64,000 nucleotides of DNA, taken from NCBI GenBank assembly GCA_965218875.1, contig OZ244707.1, positions 434,001 through 498,000 on the forward strand, read 5' to 3'. The notes under the pieces are model-generated. The model saw only the letters and a program-made list of their open reading frames with translations, made no database searches and was not told the DNA's origin. This document shows, piece after piece, positions 26,060 to 35,228 of this stretch. The DNA comes from CBDCMJ01 sp965218875. GTDB lineage: Bacteria; Chloroflexota; Dehalococcoidia; Lucifugimonadales; UBA3495. Each line of letters opens with the position of its first letter. Position 1 is the stretch's first letter. A program made the translations under genes and the position numbers.

Positions 26060-27058
26060 ATGCTAACAACCGTGGCCGCGGGACGGGTATTCGACTTCAG
26101 TCACTGCATCGGCATGTACGGCATGGCCGGGCAGGGGTTCTGGTCGCCCCAGGACTTCGCTATGGGGCCCGGCAATCGCATGTACGTGATCAACCGGGGC
26201 GTTGAGGAGTTGGGCCAGCGGATTACCATAATCACCCTGGACCACGAGTTCATCACCCAATTCGGCGGTTACGGCGCCGGAGACGGCCAGTTCGTCTGGC
26301 CCCGTGCCGTGGACCTCGACAGCGACGGCAACGTCTACGCCTCCGACGAGTATCTCAACCGCATATCCGTCTTCGACGGCGAGGGCCGCTTCCTATCCAG
26401 TTGGGGCCGCGCCGGCGCCGCGGACGGTGAGCTAAACGGGCCCTCGGGCTTGGCCTTTGACTCAGAAGACAACCTATACGTGGTCGACAGCCTCAATAGC
26501 CGGGTCCAGAAGTTCACCAAGGACGGCGCCTTCATCACGGCCTGGGGACGGCAGGGCCAAGGAGACGGCGAGCTGGACTTGCCCTGGGGCATATGCGTCG
26601 ACCGCGAGGACAACGTGTACGTGTCCGATTGGCGAAACAACCGGGTGCAGAAGTTTTCCCCCGGCGGCACGCTTCTGGGCAAGTTCGAGGGCTCCACTGG
26701 CGGGGTGGGCGACCTCAACGGACCCGCCGGTGTGGCAGTGGACTCGGAGGGCGACGTGTACGTCACCGACTGGGGCAACCACCGGCTACAGGTCTACGCC
26801 CCCGACGGTCAGTTTATCACCAGCCTGGTGGGGGACGCGCAGCAACCCTCGCCCTGGACCCAGACCTACATAGACGCCAACCCGGACATTATCAAGGCCC
26901 GCCGCAGGGCCAACATGGAACCGGAATGGCGCTTGAACCGACCGGTGGCGGTAAACGTGGATGCTCAGGACCGCATATACATCCTGGAGGCGTCCCGGCA
27001 CCGGCTCCAGGTGTACAACAAGGAGAAGGAATACGAGGAGCATCCGCTGAACTTGTAG
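26060..27058 (+). CDS. NHL-repeat six-bladed beta-propeller protein
   Basis: A 332-residue protein made almost wholly of NHL repeats. Successive blades read GPSGLAFDSEDNLYVVDSLNSRVQKF, DLPWGICVDREDNVYVSDWRNNRVQKF and GPAGVAVDSEGDVYVTDWGNHRLQVY, each with the G-x-A-x-D...V-D...N-R-x-Q-x-F consensus. No catalytic domain or signal peptide is seen. It follows DUF1501 with a 110-base gap and ends at a strong terminator. It probably provides a ligand- or protein-binding scaffold. Lyase or lactonase activity is possible in related propellers but is not shown here. Confidence 0.9.
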   Translation: MLTTVAAGRVFDFSHCIGMYGMAGQGFWSPQDFAMGPGNRMYVINRGVEELGQRITIITLDHEFITQFGGYGAGDGQFVWPRAVDLDSDGNVYASDEYLNRISVFDGEGRFLSSWGRAGAADGELNGPSGLAFDSEDNLYVVDSLNSRVQKFTKDGAFITAWGRQGQGDGELDLPWGICVDREDNVYVSDWRNNRVQKFSPGGTLLGKFEGSTGGVGDLNGPAGVAVDSEGDVYVTDWGNHRLQVYAPDGQFITSLVGDAQQPSPWTQTYIDANPDIIKARRRANMEPEWRLNRPVAVNVDAQDRIYILEASRHRLQVYNKEKEYEEHPLNL

Positions 27059-27115
27059 GCAGGTGCGGGGTCTAGGCCCCGGCGCTGGTACCCACCTACC
27101 GGCTTAGTCCAGACG

Positions 27116-27148
27116 ACACACCCGGCGCGCGCCGGGTGTGTGTTTTTT
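27116..27148 (+). terminator. Rho-independent terminator after the NHL gene
   Basis: Perfect 11-bp stem ACACACCCGGC / GCCGGGTGTGT with a GCGC loop, followed by a T run at 27,143-27,148. Confidence 0.92.
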
Positions 27149-27289
27149 GCCGGCGCCCCGGTCCGGGGCTTTTCCCCATGGTCATTTAATTGCTAGCTAA
27201 TGCCATTACCACGAAAATAGACGGGCGAGGAGGCCTGGGCATGACTGGGAGGGGGCTAGCAGCCGGGCAAGAGCCGTCCTACACCCCGC

Positions 27290-27560
27290 TCTGTCATTCC
27301 GCTGGAGCACAGCGACGAGGAATCCAAAATGCCTCCGGTCAACCCGCCTTAGCTCCTAATTGCAGCTTGAGATTCCTCACCCACCTCTGGCGGGTTCGGA
27401 ATGACAGGAGAACCGGGGCGAGAATGGCAGCCAAGCCAGGCTCGGAACGACAGGGAAACCAGGTTCGGAATAGCGGGCAAGTGAGGCTCGGAATGGCAGG
27501 GGAGCCGGGGCGGGAATGACGGGGGAGCGGCGGTTGCTGCGCCCTTGCAAGGTGACAATT
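27290..27560. repeat. Degenerate GGAATGACAGG-type tandem repeat block
   Basis: Starts with CTGTCATTCCGCTGGAG. It then contains five or six loosely conserved units of about 25 bases (GAATGACAGGAGAACCGGGGC and variants), and ends with GGTGACAATTGAATGACCCT. The boundaries match those of the 13.6-kb element. It accounts for most of the 27,059-27,654 gap beyond the terminator. Confidence 0.7.
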
Positions 27561-27654
27561 GAATGACCCTGGGGGCCTGGAAGAAGTGAGTTGACGAAGT
27601 ATCCGAGAGTTCGGGGTCCAACGCTTGGGTCAGTTTTCAGGTCGCCGGCGCGGG

Positions 27655-29037
27655 TTATATCACGGGCCACCGCTGGGGGAAGGACGTGCCCGTGCGGCGC
27701 AGCATCCGCTCTCCCACCTCCTGCACCTCCTGGATTAGACGCCACTGGTCGACGAACACCGGGCTGCCCGCGTCGATCACCACCCGCCCGTCCACGATGA
27801 CAGTGTGCACGCTCCGGCCGTCTGCGTTGTACACCAGATTGTTGACGGGGTTGAAAATGGCGCGCCACTCGGGGCGGCGGGTATCGAACAGCACCAGGTC
27901 AGCCTTCTTGCCTGCCTCTATGGAGCCGATCTCCCCGTCCAAGCCCAAGGCCGCGGCGCCCTGAATGGTCGCCATCTCCAGCGCGGTCTCCGCCGGGACC
28001 ACGCCGGTGGTCTGCCTGGCGTCTTTGAACAGGACGGCGATCAGGTACATGGAACGCATGGTCTCGATGAGACTGGAGTTGTTGGCCGCGTCGGTGCCCA
28101 ACCCCACGCAAACCCCGCGGTCCAACATCTCCGGGAGCATCCCCTTGGCGGAGATGCCGTGCCCCATTTTCAGGGCCGCCGTGGGGCACATTACCGCCTT
28201 GGTCCCGGAACGGGCCAGGCAGTCGACCTCGCTTTGGTCCAAGCCGATCACGTGGGCCAGCAATAGATTGGGGCCCAATACTCCAATCTGCTCCAGGTAT
28301 TCTACGGGGCGCTTGCCGTACCGCAGCAGATGGGCGTCGATGCTGGCCGGGGAGTTGGCCTGGTGCAGCGTCATGCCCGTGTCGCACCGGTCGGCGATCT
28401 CCTTGGCCGCCGTCAGCAACCCCGCGGTGCAGTAGTCGGCGGCGAAGGGCATGGTCCAGGCGCGGACCCGGCCTTGCAGCCGCCCGTCGTAGTCCCGCAC
28501 CGTATCCTCCATCAATTTGGCCGCTTCGCTCAGGGTGTAGACCGGCAGGTTTAGAGGGTTGGGCAGGTCGGTCACCTGCTTGCCCACCACTATGCGGCAG
28601 CCGGACTCCTGGTAGGCCTGCAGGCAGGAATCCAGGTACTTGGTGCTGCCGGGGTCCACGAAGCAGGTCGTCCCGTACCGGAGCGCCTCCGTGATGGCAA
28701 GGAGGGACGTCAGGTATTCCTCCTCCTCGGTCATCACAGACTGCAGCGTAAACACGTTGGCTAGGTACTCCCCGGGGTCCAGGCTGTCGGGGAATATCCC
28801 CCTGGTGGCGTGGGCGTAGCTGATGTGCAGGTGGCCGTTGCAAAACCCCGGGGTGACCACCATTTCCCGAGCGTCGATCACCCTGTCGGCTTGGACTCCG
28901 GCCAAGTCCGACGCCTTACCCACCTGGCTAATGCGCTGGCCCTCGATGAGGACCGAGCCGTCGGTGATGATGCGGCGCTCCGGGTCCATGGTGAGGATGA
29001 ATCGGGCGCCCTCCAGCTTGAGGGTTGCTTGAGGCAT
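27655..29037 (-). CDS. TRZ/ATZ-family amidohydrolase
   Basis: Metal-dependent amidohydrolase of about 460 residues, related to SAH/MTA deaminase, guanine deaminase and chlorohydrolases. GFCNGHLHISYAHATRG near 57 holds the H-x-H pair, TLHQANSPAS near 210 and LLAHVIGLDQSE near 240 hold further histidine ligands, and VCVGLGTDAANNS near 295 carries the metal aspartate. The C-terminal composite strand GSIEAGKKADLVLFD is typical. I chose ATG at 29,037 (MPQATLKLEG) because the first beta strand starts there; the frame extends to 29,367 without homology. The substrate is not determinable. Confidence 0.88.
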   Translation of the reverse strand: MPQATLKLEGARFILTMDPERRIITDGSVLIEGQRISQVGKASDLAGVQADRVIDAREMVVTPGFCNGHLHISYAHATRGIFPDSLDPGEYLANVFTLQSVMTEEEEYLTSLLAITEALRYGTTCFVDPGSTKYLDSCLQAYQESGCRIVVGKQVTDLPNPLNLPVYTLSEAAKLMEDTVRDYDGRLQGRVRAWTMPFAADYCTAGLLTAAKEIADRCDTGMTLHQANSPASIDAHLLRYGKRPVEYLEQIGVLGPNLLLAHVIGLDQSEVDCLARSGTKAVMCPTAALKMGHGISAKGMLPEMLDRGVCVGLGTDAANNSSLIETMRSMYLIAVLFKDARQTTGVVPAETALEMATIQGAAALGLDGEIGSIEAGKKADLVLFDTRRPEWRAIFNPVNNLVYNADGRSVHTVIVDGRVVIDAGSPVFVDQWRLIQEVQEVGERMLRRTGTSFPQRWPVI

Positions 29038-29406
29038 AACCGCGGGACCTCGCTTGAAAGTCGGCCGGCAGGTATCAGCGGGCACATGGCCCCACTTACG
29101 CCCAGGGCTGGCGCCTCCCCGTCGGCGGCTCCAGGAGAGTCCCAGGCCCTGCGGCGCCGGGGCAGAGCCGGCGTGGCCCTTATGGTACCCCTTGGAGGTT
29201 GCGGTCGGCCACAGAGCCTCGAGGCCCAATCCTCCGGGCCGCCGTTCTTGAATGGTCTTATGGGTTGTTGTATGCTGCCGATGCCAGGGGCGGCCTTGTA
29301 GTCGCGGGCGGCGCACGGGCGGTGTACCCGCGGCCACCAGGGTCAAGGGCAACGAGAATGACAGCACGCCGGCGGCGCAGCGGCGGGTATCACAGGGATT
29401 ACTTCC
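29038..29406. other. Intergenic gap between amidohydrolase and ATPase gene
   Basis: A divergent intergenic region of about 370 bases. It holds a candidate plus-strand promoter at 29,248-29,276. Nothing else is recognised; reading frames here are short and have no family signature. Confidence 0.5.
29248..29276 (+). promoter_or_regulatory. Candidate promoter for the ATPase/DUF4276 cassette
   Basis: TTGAAT and TATGCT (four of six consensus positions each) separated by 17 bp, about 130 bases before the GTG start. Confidence 0.4.
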
Positions 29407-30702
29407 GTGGCAAAAATCGAAGGACTCAGGATACGTAATTTCCGGGTGTTGAAGGATATAACCCTCGGAAAACTATGGAATACACAGGACGCTCTCCCCC
29501 TGACCCCCATGACGGCGGTCATCGGCAAGAATGGCGTGGGCAAGAGTTCATTGTTTGACGCCTTTGGTTTTCTCGCCGATTGTCTGAGACTTGGCGCGGT
29601 GGAAGCCTGCGACGCCCGCGGGCGAGGCGGATTCCGGAGGGTGCGTTCCCAAGGGACCGGTGCGCCGGTCGAATTCGAGGTTTACTACCGAGAAGACTCT
29701 AGAAGCCGGCCCATCACGTATGAGGTAGCCATAGATGAGGACCATTCGGGCCGTCCCTACGTCGCGCGGGAACGGCTTCGCCAGCGCCGGAAAGGGCAGA
29801 ATCGCGGCTGGCCGTTTTCGTTCCTAATGCTGAACAATGGCGAGGGAGTGGCTTGGAAGGGGGAATCGTCAGGACGGCAGGTCAACGAAGGAGAGCAGTC
29901 AGCGTTCGACCTGGGGGCCTTGATTGACCAATTCATGCGGGGCCTGCCCGGGGAAGAAAGCGCGGAAACGGAAATCATCGAGTTGCAGGACAAACGTAGG
30001 CTCGCCATAGCAACCTTGGGCGCGTTGAAGCAACATCCCCGGATATCGGACTTTCGCCAGTTTATCGAAGGGTGGTACCTGAGCTACTTTACACCGGACG
30101 CCGCCCGCAGTTTGCCGTTAGCCGGTCCCCAAAGGCGCTTGAGTATTCACGGAGACAATCTTGGCAACGTAGTCCAGTTCATGGAGCGTGAGCAGCCCGA
30201 TAGATTTCGCGGCGTCCTTGAGCGAATCGCCGCTAGTATTCCCGGAATTGACCGCATTGACACCGAGCAGAGTCCGGATGGCCGACTGCTTCTGCGCTTC
30301 AACGACCGGGGGTTTTCCGACCCTTTCTACGCCCAGCAAATGTCCGATGGCACGCTGAAGGTCTTCGCTTATCTTCTTATGCTGGAGGACCTGTTGCCTC
30401 CACCGTTTATTTGCATCGAGGAACCGGAGAACGGACTATATCACAAGCTGCTCGAAGTTTCGGCTACTGAGTTCCGCAACCACGCCACGGGAAGACGGGA
30501 CGCCCCCCAGATTTTTGTCACCACACACCAGCCCTACTTTGTGGATGCGCTGGCTCCGGACGAAACGTGGGTCCTGGAAAAAGAGTCTGACGGCTTCTCC
30601 AGCATTCGCCGGGCCAGCGACGACCCCGTGGTGAAGGCAATGGTAGATGAGGGGTTGCCGCTTGGAGGTCTCTGGTATAGTGATTACCTGGACCGGAGAT
30701 AG
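29407..30702 (+). CDS. AAA family (ABC/OLD-like) ATPase, putative defence protein
   Basis: A 431-residue ATPase of the SMC/RecF-like AAA_21 group. IEGLRIRNFRVLKDITL opens the first strand, MTAVIGKNGVGKSSLFDAF is Walker A near 40-55, and the signature-like region MSDGTLKVFAYLLMLEDL is near 315. Walker B FICIEEPENGLYHKLL is near 337, and a histidine switch ITHQPYF-like stretch (VTTHQPYFVDAL) near 370. GTG start. The next frame begins six bases after its stop and encodes a DUF4276/TOPRIM-like protein. Such ATPase-plus-nuclease pairs recall PARIS-, Rlo- and OLD-type anti-phage systems; the defence role is inferred. Confidence 0.85.
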   Translation: MAKIEGLRIRNFRVLKDITLGKLWNTQDALPLTPMTAVIGKNGVGKSSLFDAFGFLADCLRLGAVEACDARGRGGFRRVRSQGTGAPVEFEVYYREDSRSRPITYEVAIDEDHSGRPYVARERLRQRRKGQNRGWPFSFLMLNNGEGVAWKGESSGRQVNEGEQSAFDLGALIDQFMRGLPGEESAETEIIELQDKRRLAIATLGALKQHPRISDFRQFIEGWYLSYFTPDAARSLPLAGPQRRLSIHGDNLGNVVQFMEREQPDRFRGVLERIAASIPGIDRIDTEQSPDGRLLLRFNDRGFSDPFYAQQMSDGTLKVFAYLLMLEDLLPPPFICIEEPENGLYHKLLEVSATEFRNHATGRRDAPQIFVTTHQPYFVDALAPDETWVLEKESDGFSSIRRASDDPVVKAMVDEGLPLGGLWYSDYLDRR

Positions 30703-30707
30703 CCTGC

Positions 30708-31364
30708 GTGCACTTCGAAATACTGGCGGAGGACCAATCCGGAAGCATCGCGCTTGATCATATGATGGGGAACATTCTTGGCCCCAACCCTACGCACCAT
30801 TCATAGCGGGTGCACACGTACAAGGGTGTCGGGCGCTTACCAAGGGACTTGTACGCGGCGCCAGACCCGAGGAAGCGCCTGCTCTTGGACCAATTACCCC
30901 GCTTGCTCAGGGGGTACGGGCAGAGTCTCGGGAATTCTTCGGCGGTAATCGCGGTAGTGGACTTGGACGATAAGGATTGCAAGGAGTTCAAGCAAGAACT
31001 GCTGGACGTGCTGGACGGGTGCAATCCCCGTCCCAGAACGCTGTTCAGGATCGCCATCGAAGAGGCGGAAGCTTGGCTGCTGGGGGACCGTGGCGCCGTA
31101 GGGACGGCCTATCCCGGTGCCAAACAGGCTGTCCTCAACGGCTATCCTCAAGACAGTATATGCGGCACCTGGGAGGTCCTGGCCGATGCCGTGCACCCGG
31201 GCGGTGCCGAAGGGCTAAAGAGATCGGGATACCCCGATATTGGCATCGCCAAATGCGAATGGGCCCGGGAAATAGGCCCTCACGTGGACGTGGACAAGAA
31301 CCAATCAAAGAGTTTCCAGGTGTTTCGAGACGGGGTAAGAAACCTGGCGGGTGCGGGCTGGTGA
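30708..31364 (+). pseudogene. DUF4276-family TOPRIM-like partner interrupted by an in-frame TAG
   Basis: From GTG at 30,708 the frame encodes HFEILAEDQSGSIALDHMMG, the usual DUF4276 N terminus, then hits TAG at 30,804-30,806 (codon 33). It continues in the same frame with RVHTYKGVGRLP. Family members usually have a tryptophan at this point (W-R-I/V-H), so a single TGG-to-TAG change is the simplest explanation. Downstream, AVIAVVDLDDKDCKEFKQEL and FRIAIEEAEAWLLGD carry the acidic residues expected of a TOPRIM-like fold. The remainder is intact to 31,364. A shorter product could start at GTG 30,810, but it would lack the first beta strand. Confidence 0.75.
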
Positions 31365-31464
31365 CAGGGGTGCAATTCAGCCTCGACGGGAAGGGTCCCT
31401 TCCGGCTCAATTGCCGCGACCGGCGCCCAGGCCAGCAACCCGCTAACGCACACAGGAGCGAATA

Positions 31465-32493
31465 ATGGATATTGGGATGTTTACCGACTTTCACGTCCGG
31501 CAGGGCATGACCCAGCCGGAAGCCTTCGACGAGTCGTTCAGCCAGGTGTCCTACTCCGAAGACCTGGGCATCGATACCGTCTGGCTGGCGGAGCACCACT
31601 TCAGTCCCGACCGCTCGGTGTTGGCCTCCCCCATGGTGCTGTGCAGCGCCCTCGCCGCCCGCACTGACCGCATCAGGATTGGCATGGCCGTGCAGGTGCT
31701 GCCCCTGACCAACCCGCTCCGGGTGGCGGAAGAGGCCGCCACCGTGGACCACGTGAGCAAGGGCCGGTTCGAGTTCGGCGTGGGGCGCAGCGGGCTGACC
31801 AAGTACTACCAGGGCTATAACGTTCCCTACTCGGAGAGCCGGCAGCGTTTCTATGAGGCCCTCGAAGTGATTATGTCCGCTTGGAAGGAGGACCGCTTTT
31901 CCTACGAGGGGGAGTACTACGCCTATCAGGACGTAACGGTGGTGCCCAAGCCCTTCCAGGAACCCCATCCGCCGACCCGGATTGCCGTGGCCAGCGAAGA
32001 CAGCTTCTCCATGGTGGGGAATCTAGGCTACCCCATACTGGTAAGCGCCAATACGCCGGTGCCCCAGCTTCAGGAGCGGCTGAAGTTGTACCGTCAGGCC
32101 CGGCGGGACGCGGAACACCCCGGTCCCGGCGAGGTGTCGCTGCGCATCCCGGCCTACCTGGCCGACACCCCGGAGCGGGCGCTTTCCGAGCCCCAGGCCA
32201 GCACCGTGCACGGTATCCGGTACCGGGCCGTCGAGCTCAGCCAGACCGCCGCCACCGAGGAGGCGGCCAACCGGATGCGGACCATGGCCGAGGTCCCCTA
32301 CGAGGATATTCTCCGGACCCAGGTCATGTACGGCACTCCGGACGCGGTCTCGGACCGGATCCGGGAGTACCAGGAGCAGTTGGGTATAACCGGGGTGGTC
32401 CTGGAAATGAACTACGGGGGACAGAACCCCAACGACAAGGTGGCCCACTCTATCCGGCTGCTGGCCGAGAAGGTGATGCCCCAGTTCAAGTAG
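31465..32493 (+). CDS. LLM-class flavin-dependent oxidoreductase (bacterial luciferase-like)
   Basis: A 342-residue TIM-barrel monooxygenase-type protein. The features are MDIGMFTDFHVR, then TVWLAEHHFSPDRSVLASP near 38, RIRIGMAVQVLPLTNPLRVAEEAATVDHVSKGRFEFGVGRSG near 70, and SYEGEYYAYQDVTVVPKPFQEPHPP near 150. These match alkanal monooxygenase alpha-like LLM proteins, more likely FMN- than F420-dependent. The ATG is preceded by AGGAGCGAATA. The substrate is unknown. Confidence 0.87.
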   Translation: MDIGMFTDFHVRQGMTQPEAFDESFSQVSYSEDLGIDTVWLAEHHFSPDRSVLASPMVLCSALAARTDRIRIGMAVQVLPLTNPLRVAEEAATVDHVSKGRFEFGVGRSGLTKYYQGYNVPYSESRQRFYEALEVIMSAWKEDRFSYEGEYYAYQDVTVVPKPFQEPHPPTRIAVASEDSFSMVGNLGYPILVSANTPVPQLQERLKLYRQARRDAEHPGPGEVSLRIPAYLADTPERALSEPQASTVHGIRYRAVELSQTAATEEAANRMRTMAEVPYEDILRTQVMYGTPDAVSDRIREYQEQLGITGVVLEMNYGGQNPNDKVAHSIRLLAEKVMPQFK

Positions 32494-32498
32494 ATGGT

Positions 32499-32528
32499 TT
32501 GACAGCGTGGAACCGGCCCCATTACACT
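32499..32528 (+). promoter_or_regulatory. Sigma70-type promoter for the TPR gene
   Basis: TTGACA at 32,499-32,504 and TACACT at 32,523-32,528 with an 18-bp spacer. It lies just after the LLM stop codon, about 110 bases before the next ATG. Confidence 0.6.
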
Positions 32529-32639
32529 CGATTCGGCACTGCCTTAGGTTGGGAAACCCGGACTCAAGGCAACCGGCCCGGGGCAACCAATACCGTCTTT
32601 GTCCCTTGGGACGCCATGATTTCATAGGAGCCTGTCGCT

Positions 32640-34067
32640 ATGAACGACCGTTACGGCCTCGCGGTGACCACCAACTCTCCCACCGCCTTCCAGCGGTATG
32701 CGGAGGGTCTGGACCTGGCGCTGACCCAGAGTTACGGCGAGGAGGAGAAGTTTCGTCAGGCCGTAGAAGCCGACGAGGGCTTTGCTCTGGCCCACAGCGC
32801 CATGGCCTTCATCCGGATGGTCCGAGTGGCGGTGCCGGAGGCCAGGGAAAGCGCCGATCGAGCCCGGTCCTTTTCTTCGGGTATCACCAGGCGGGAGCGG
32901 CAACAGGTCGAGATAGTCGCCCACTATGTGTACGGCGAGAACGCCAAGTCCTACGCCCTCCTGCGCGAGCACCTGGCGGAGTTTCCCCGGGATGCGTTCT
33001 TGCTGCGGCTGGGACAGCGCCTGTTCATCCTGGGGTGCGGCGGCGCGGGGGTGCCCAACTATCCCCCGGTGTTTTTCGACCTGATCAAGGGCCTGGAACC
33101 CTCCTACGGAGACGACTGGGCCTTCATGGGCACGTCCGCCTGGGCGCATCACGAGGTCGGCCTGATGGACGAGGGGATGCGCCGGGCCGAGAGGTCCCTG
33201 GACCTCCGCCCGGACAATGCCGTCGCGGCCCACTCGGTGGCCCACGTGTTCTTCGAGACCGGACAGCACGGTCAGGGGTCGGACTTCCTGGGCCCCTGGC
33301 TGGAGGGGTTCGACCGGCGCGCGCAGTACAGGGTCCACCTCTCCTGGCACCAGACCCTGTTCGACCTGGCCAACGGCCGCTACGACGCGGTGCTGACCCG
33401 TTACGAGAACGACATCAGGCCTGCGGTGGCCGCCAAGAGCTACGCGTCCCTGGCCGATAGCGCTTCCCTGGTGTGGCGGATGCACATCTACGGCAACAAT
33501 CCTCCGCCGGCACCCTGGGAAGAACTCCTGGCCCTGGCCGCTCCGGCTGCCCAACAGCCGGGCCCTGCCTTCAGAGACGCCCACGCGGCGATGGTGTTTG
33601 CCGTGGCCGGCGATGACGACAGCCTGGCGCGGGTCGTGAGCGGCCTCAAGGATGCCGCCGACGCGGGCAGCGCGGTGGCTAAAGAGGCCACCCTGCCCAT
33701 GGTCCAGGGAATCCAGGCGTTCGCCCACGGCGAGTACGCCGATGCGGCGGCGTACATGGAGCCGGTGTATCCTCAGCTTACCCGCATCGGAGGCAGCCAC
33801 GCCCAGCGGGAGGTATTCGAGGACACCTTGCTGGAGGCTTACCTGCGGGCGGAGCGGTTTGATAAGGCCGAGGAGATGCTGAAGGCGAGGCTCCGGCAGC
33901 GGAAGACGGCCCGGGACGCCTTCTGGCTGGGACGGGCGCTGGCGCCCATGGGGCGGGCGGAGGAAGCCAAGGCCAGCTTGGACGCCGCCAAGTCCCATTG
34001 GCGCGACGCCGACCGGACGTTCGCCGAAGTGGCGTCCCTGGAAAGCCTGGCCGGACGAACGGGGTAA
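32640..34067 (+). CDS. TTC38-like tetratricopeptide repeat protein
   Basis: A 475-residue alpha-helical repeat protein. The pattern resembles the TTC38 family: FQRYAEGLDLALTQSYGEEEKFRQAVEAD, FALAHSAMAFIRM, GITRRERQQVEIVAHYV near 82, SYGDDWAFMGTSAWAHHEVGLMDEGMRRAERSLDLRPDNAVAAHSVAHVFFETGQ near 155-210, and VHLSWHQTLFDLANGRYDAVLTRYEN near 237. No enzymatic motif or signal peptide is seen. It is followed four bases later by an SDR gene. Function unknown; a metabolic role for TTC38 proteins is only inferred from association. Confidence 0.85.
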   Translation: MNDRYGLAVTTNSPTAFQRYAEGLDLALTQSYGEEEKFRQAVEADEGFALAHSAMAFIRMVRVAVPEARESADRARSFSSGITRRERQQVEIVAHYVYGENAKSYALLREHLAEFPRDAFLLRLGQRLFILGCGGAGVPNYPPVFFDLIKGLEPSYGDDWAFMGTSAWAHHEVGLMDEGMRRAERSLDLRPDNAVAAHSVAHVFFETGQHGQGSDFLGPWLEGFDRRAQYRVHLSWHQTLFDLANGRYDAVLTRYENDIRPAVAAKSYASLADSASLVWRMHIYGNNPPPAPWEELLALAAPAAQQPGPAFRDAHAAMVFAVAGDDDSLARVVSGLKDAADAGSAVAKEATLPMVQGIQAFAHGEYADAAAYMEPVYPQLTRIGGSHAQREVFEDTLLEAYLRAERFDKAEEMLKARLRQRKTARDAFWLGRALAPMGRAEEAKASLDAAKSHWRDADRTFAEVASLESLAGRTG

Positions 34068-34071
34068 GACG

Positions 34072-34854
34072 ATGGACCTGGAAGGCCGGATCGCCCTGGT
34101 TACGGGCGCAGGCAGGGGCATGGGCCGGGCCATCTCCCTGGCCCTGGCCGCCGAGGGCGCTCACGTGGCGGCGGCGGACATTAACGCCGGCGAGGTGGAG
34201 GACACCAGCGTGGAGGTAAAGGAGCTGGGGCGCCAAAGCCTGCCGCTGCACGCCGACGTGGGCGACATGGCCGACATCGACCGTATGGTGCGGCAGACCG
34301 TCGACGCCTTTGGGCGGGTCGACGTCCTGGTGAACAACGCCGGGGTGACTCGCTACCTGAATATCATGGACGTGCAAGAGGAGGACTGGGACCGTATCCA
34401 CCGGGTCAACGCCAAGGGCGCGTTCTTCGTCATGCAAAGGGTGGCGCGGGAGCTGATTCAACAGGGCCAGGGCGGGCGGATTATCAACATCGCGTCCATC
34501 GCCGGCAAGGGCTACTCCGGCACTTCCAACGCCGCCTATGCCGCCAGCAAGGGAGCGGTGATTGCCATGACCTACATCGCGGCCCATCAACTGGGCGGCC
34601 ACGACATCAACGTCAACGCCATCTGCCCGGGGTTAACGGTTACCGCCATGTCGGAGGCTTCGTTGGCCACCCGCGCCGAGACGCTGGGCGTCCCTCCGGA
34701 CGAGCTGCGGGCGCGAAGGAGCGCCCAGATTCCCATCGGTCGGCCCAACGAACCCGAGGACGTTGCCGCCATGGCGGTGTTCCTGGCCGGACCGGGCGGC
34801 CGCAACATCACCGGCCAGGCGCTGAACGTCGACGGCGGACTGGTGACGCACTGA
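34072..34854 (+). CDS. SDR-family oxidoreductase (FabG-like)
   Basis: Classical short-chain dehydrogenase of 260 residues. The cofactor loop is VTGAGRGMGRAISLALA at 10-26, NNAGV near 88, catalytic Ser in INIASIAGKGY near 140 and YAASKGAVIAMT near 155. It ends ITGQALNVDGGLVTH, as in FabG-type SDRs. It starts four bases after the TPR gene stop, so the two are probably co-transcribed. The substrate is unknown. Confidence 0.91.
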   Translation: MDLEGRIALVTGAGRGMGRAISLALAAEGAHVAAADINAGEVEDTSVEVKELGRQSLPLHADVGDMADIDRMVRQTVDAFGRVDVLVNNAGVTRYLNIMDVQEEDWDRIHRVNAKGAFFVMQRVARELIQQGQGGRIINIASIAGKGYSGTSNAAYAASKGAVIAMTYIAAHQLGGHDINVNAICPGLTVTAMSEASLATRAETLGVPPDELRARRSAQIPIGRPNEPEDVAAMAVFLAGPGGRNITGQALNVDGGLVTH

Positions 34855-34978
34855 TTCGGTCCAGACCCCGTTCCTCGAGCCGTAAGATAAGATTGACCGC
34901 TGGCGGTCCCGCCGGCGCCGGGATAAACTAGAGTCTTCAGGGGCGGCGCAAGCTGCCGACGGTATCGTTGGGTGCAGG

Positions 34979-35224
34979 ATGGACTTAACCGTCAGATTTT
35001 TTGCCTTATACCGCGAGAGGGCGAAACGGAGCGTGTGCCAGGTTACGCTGACCGAGGGAGCGACGGTGGGCGACCTCACCGCCGAGGTCCGCCGCCAGTT
35101 CCCCATGCTTGCCCCTCCCCAGGTGCAGATAGTAGTGGCGGTGAACGCCGATTACGCCGAGCCGGAGACGGTGTTACGTCCGGGAGACGACGTTTGCCTG
35201 ATACCGCCGGTGAGTGGAGGGTAG
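34979..35224 (+). CDS. moaD: Molybdopterin synthase small subunit (sulfur carrier)
   Basis: Ubiquitin-like sulfur carrier of 81 residues for molybdenum cofactor synthesis. It starts MDLTVRFFALYRERAKR and ends with PPVSGG, the double glycine whose C terminus is thiocarboxylated. LRPGDDVCLIPPVSGG is the classic MoaD tail. It is followed directly by moaE, whose start lies four bases after the moaD stop, so the two subunits are made together. No other moa or mob genes occur in the window. Confidence 0.93.
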   Translation: MDLTVRFFALYRERAKRSVCQVTLTEGATVGDLTAEVRRQFPMLAPPQVQIVVAVNADYAEPETVLRPGDDVCLIPPVSGG

Positions 35225-35228
35225 ACCC

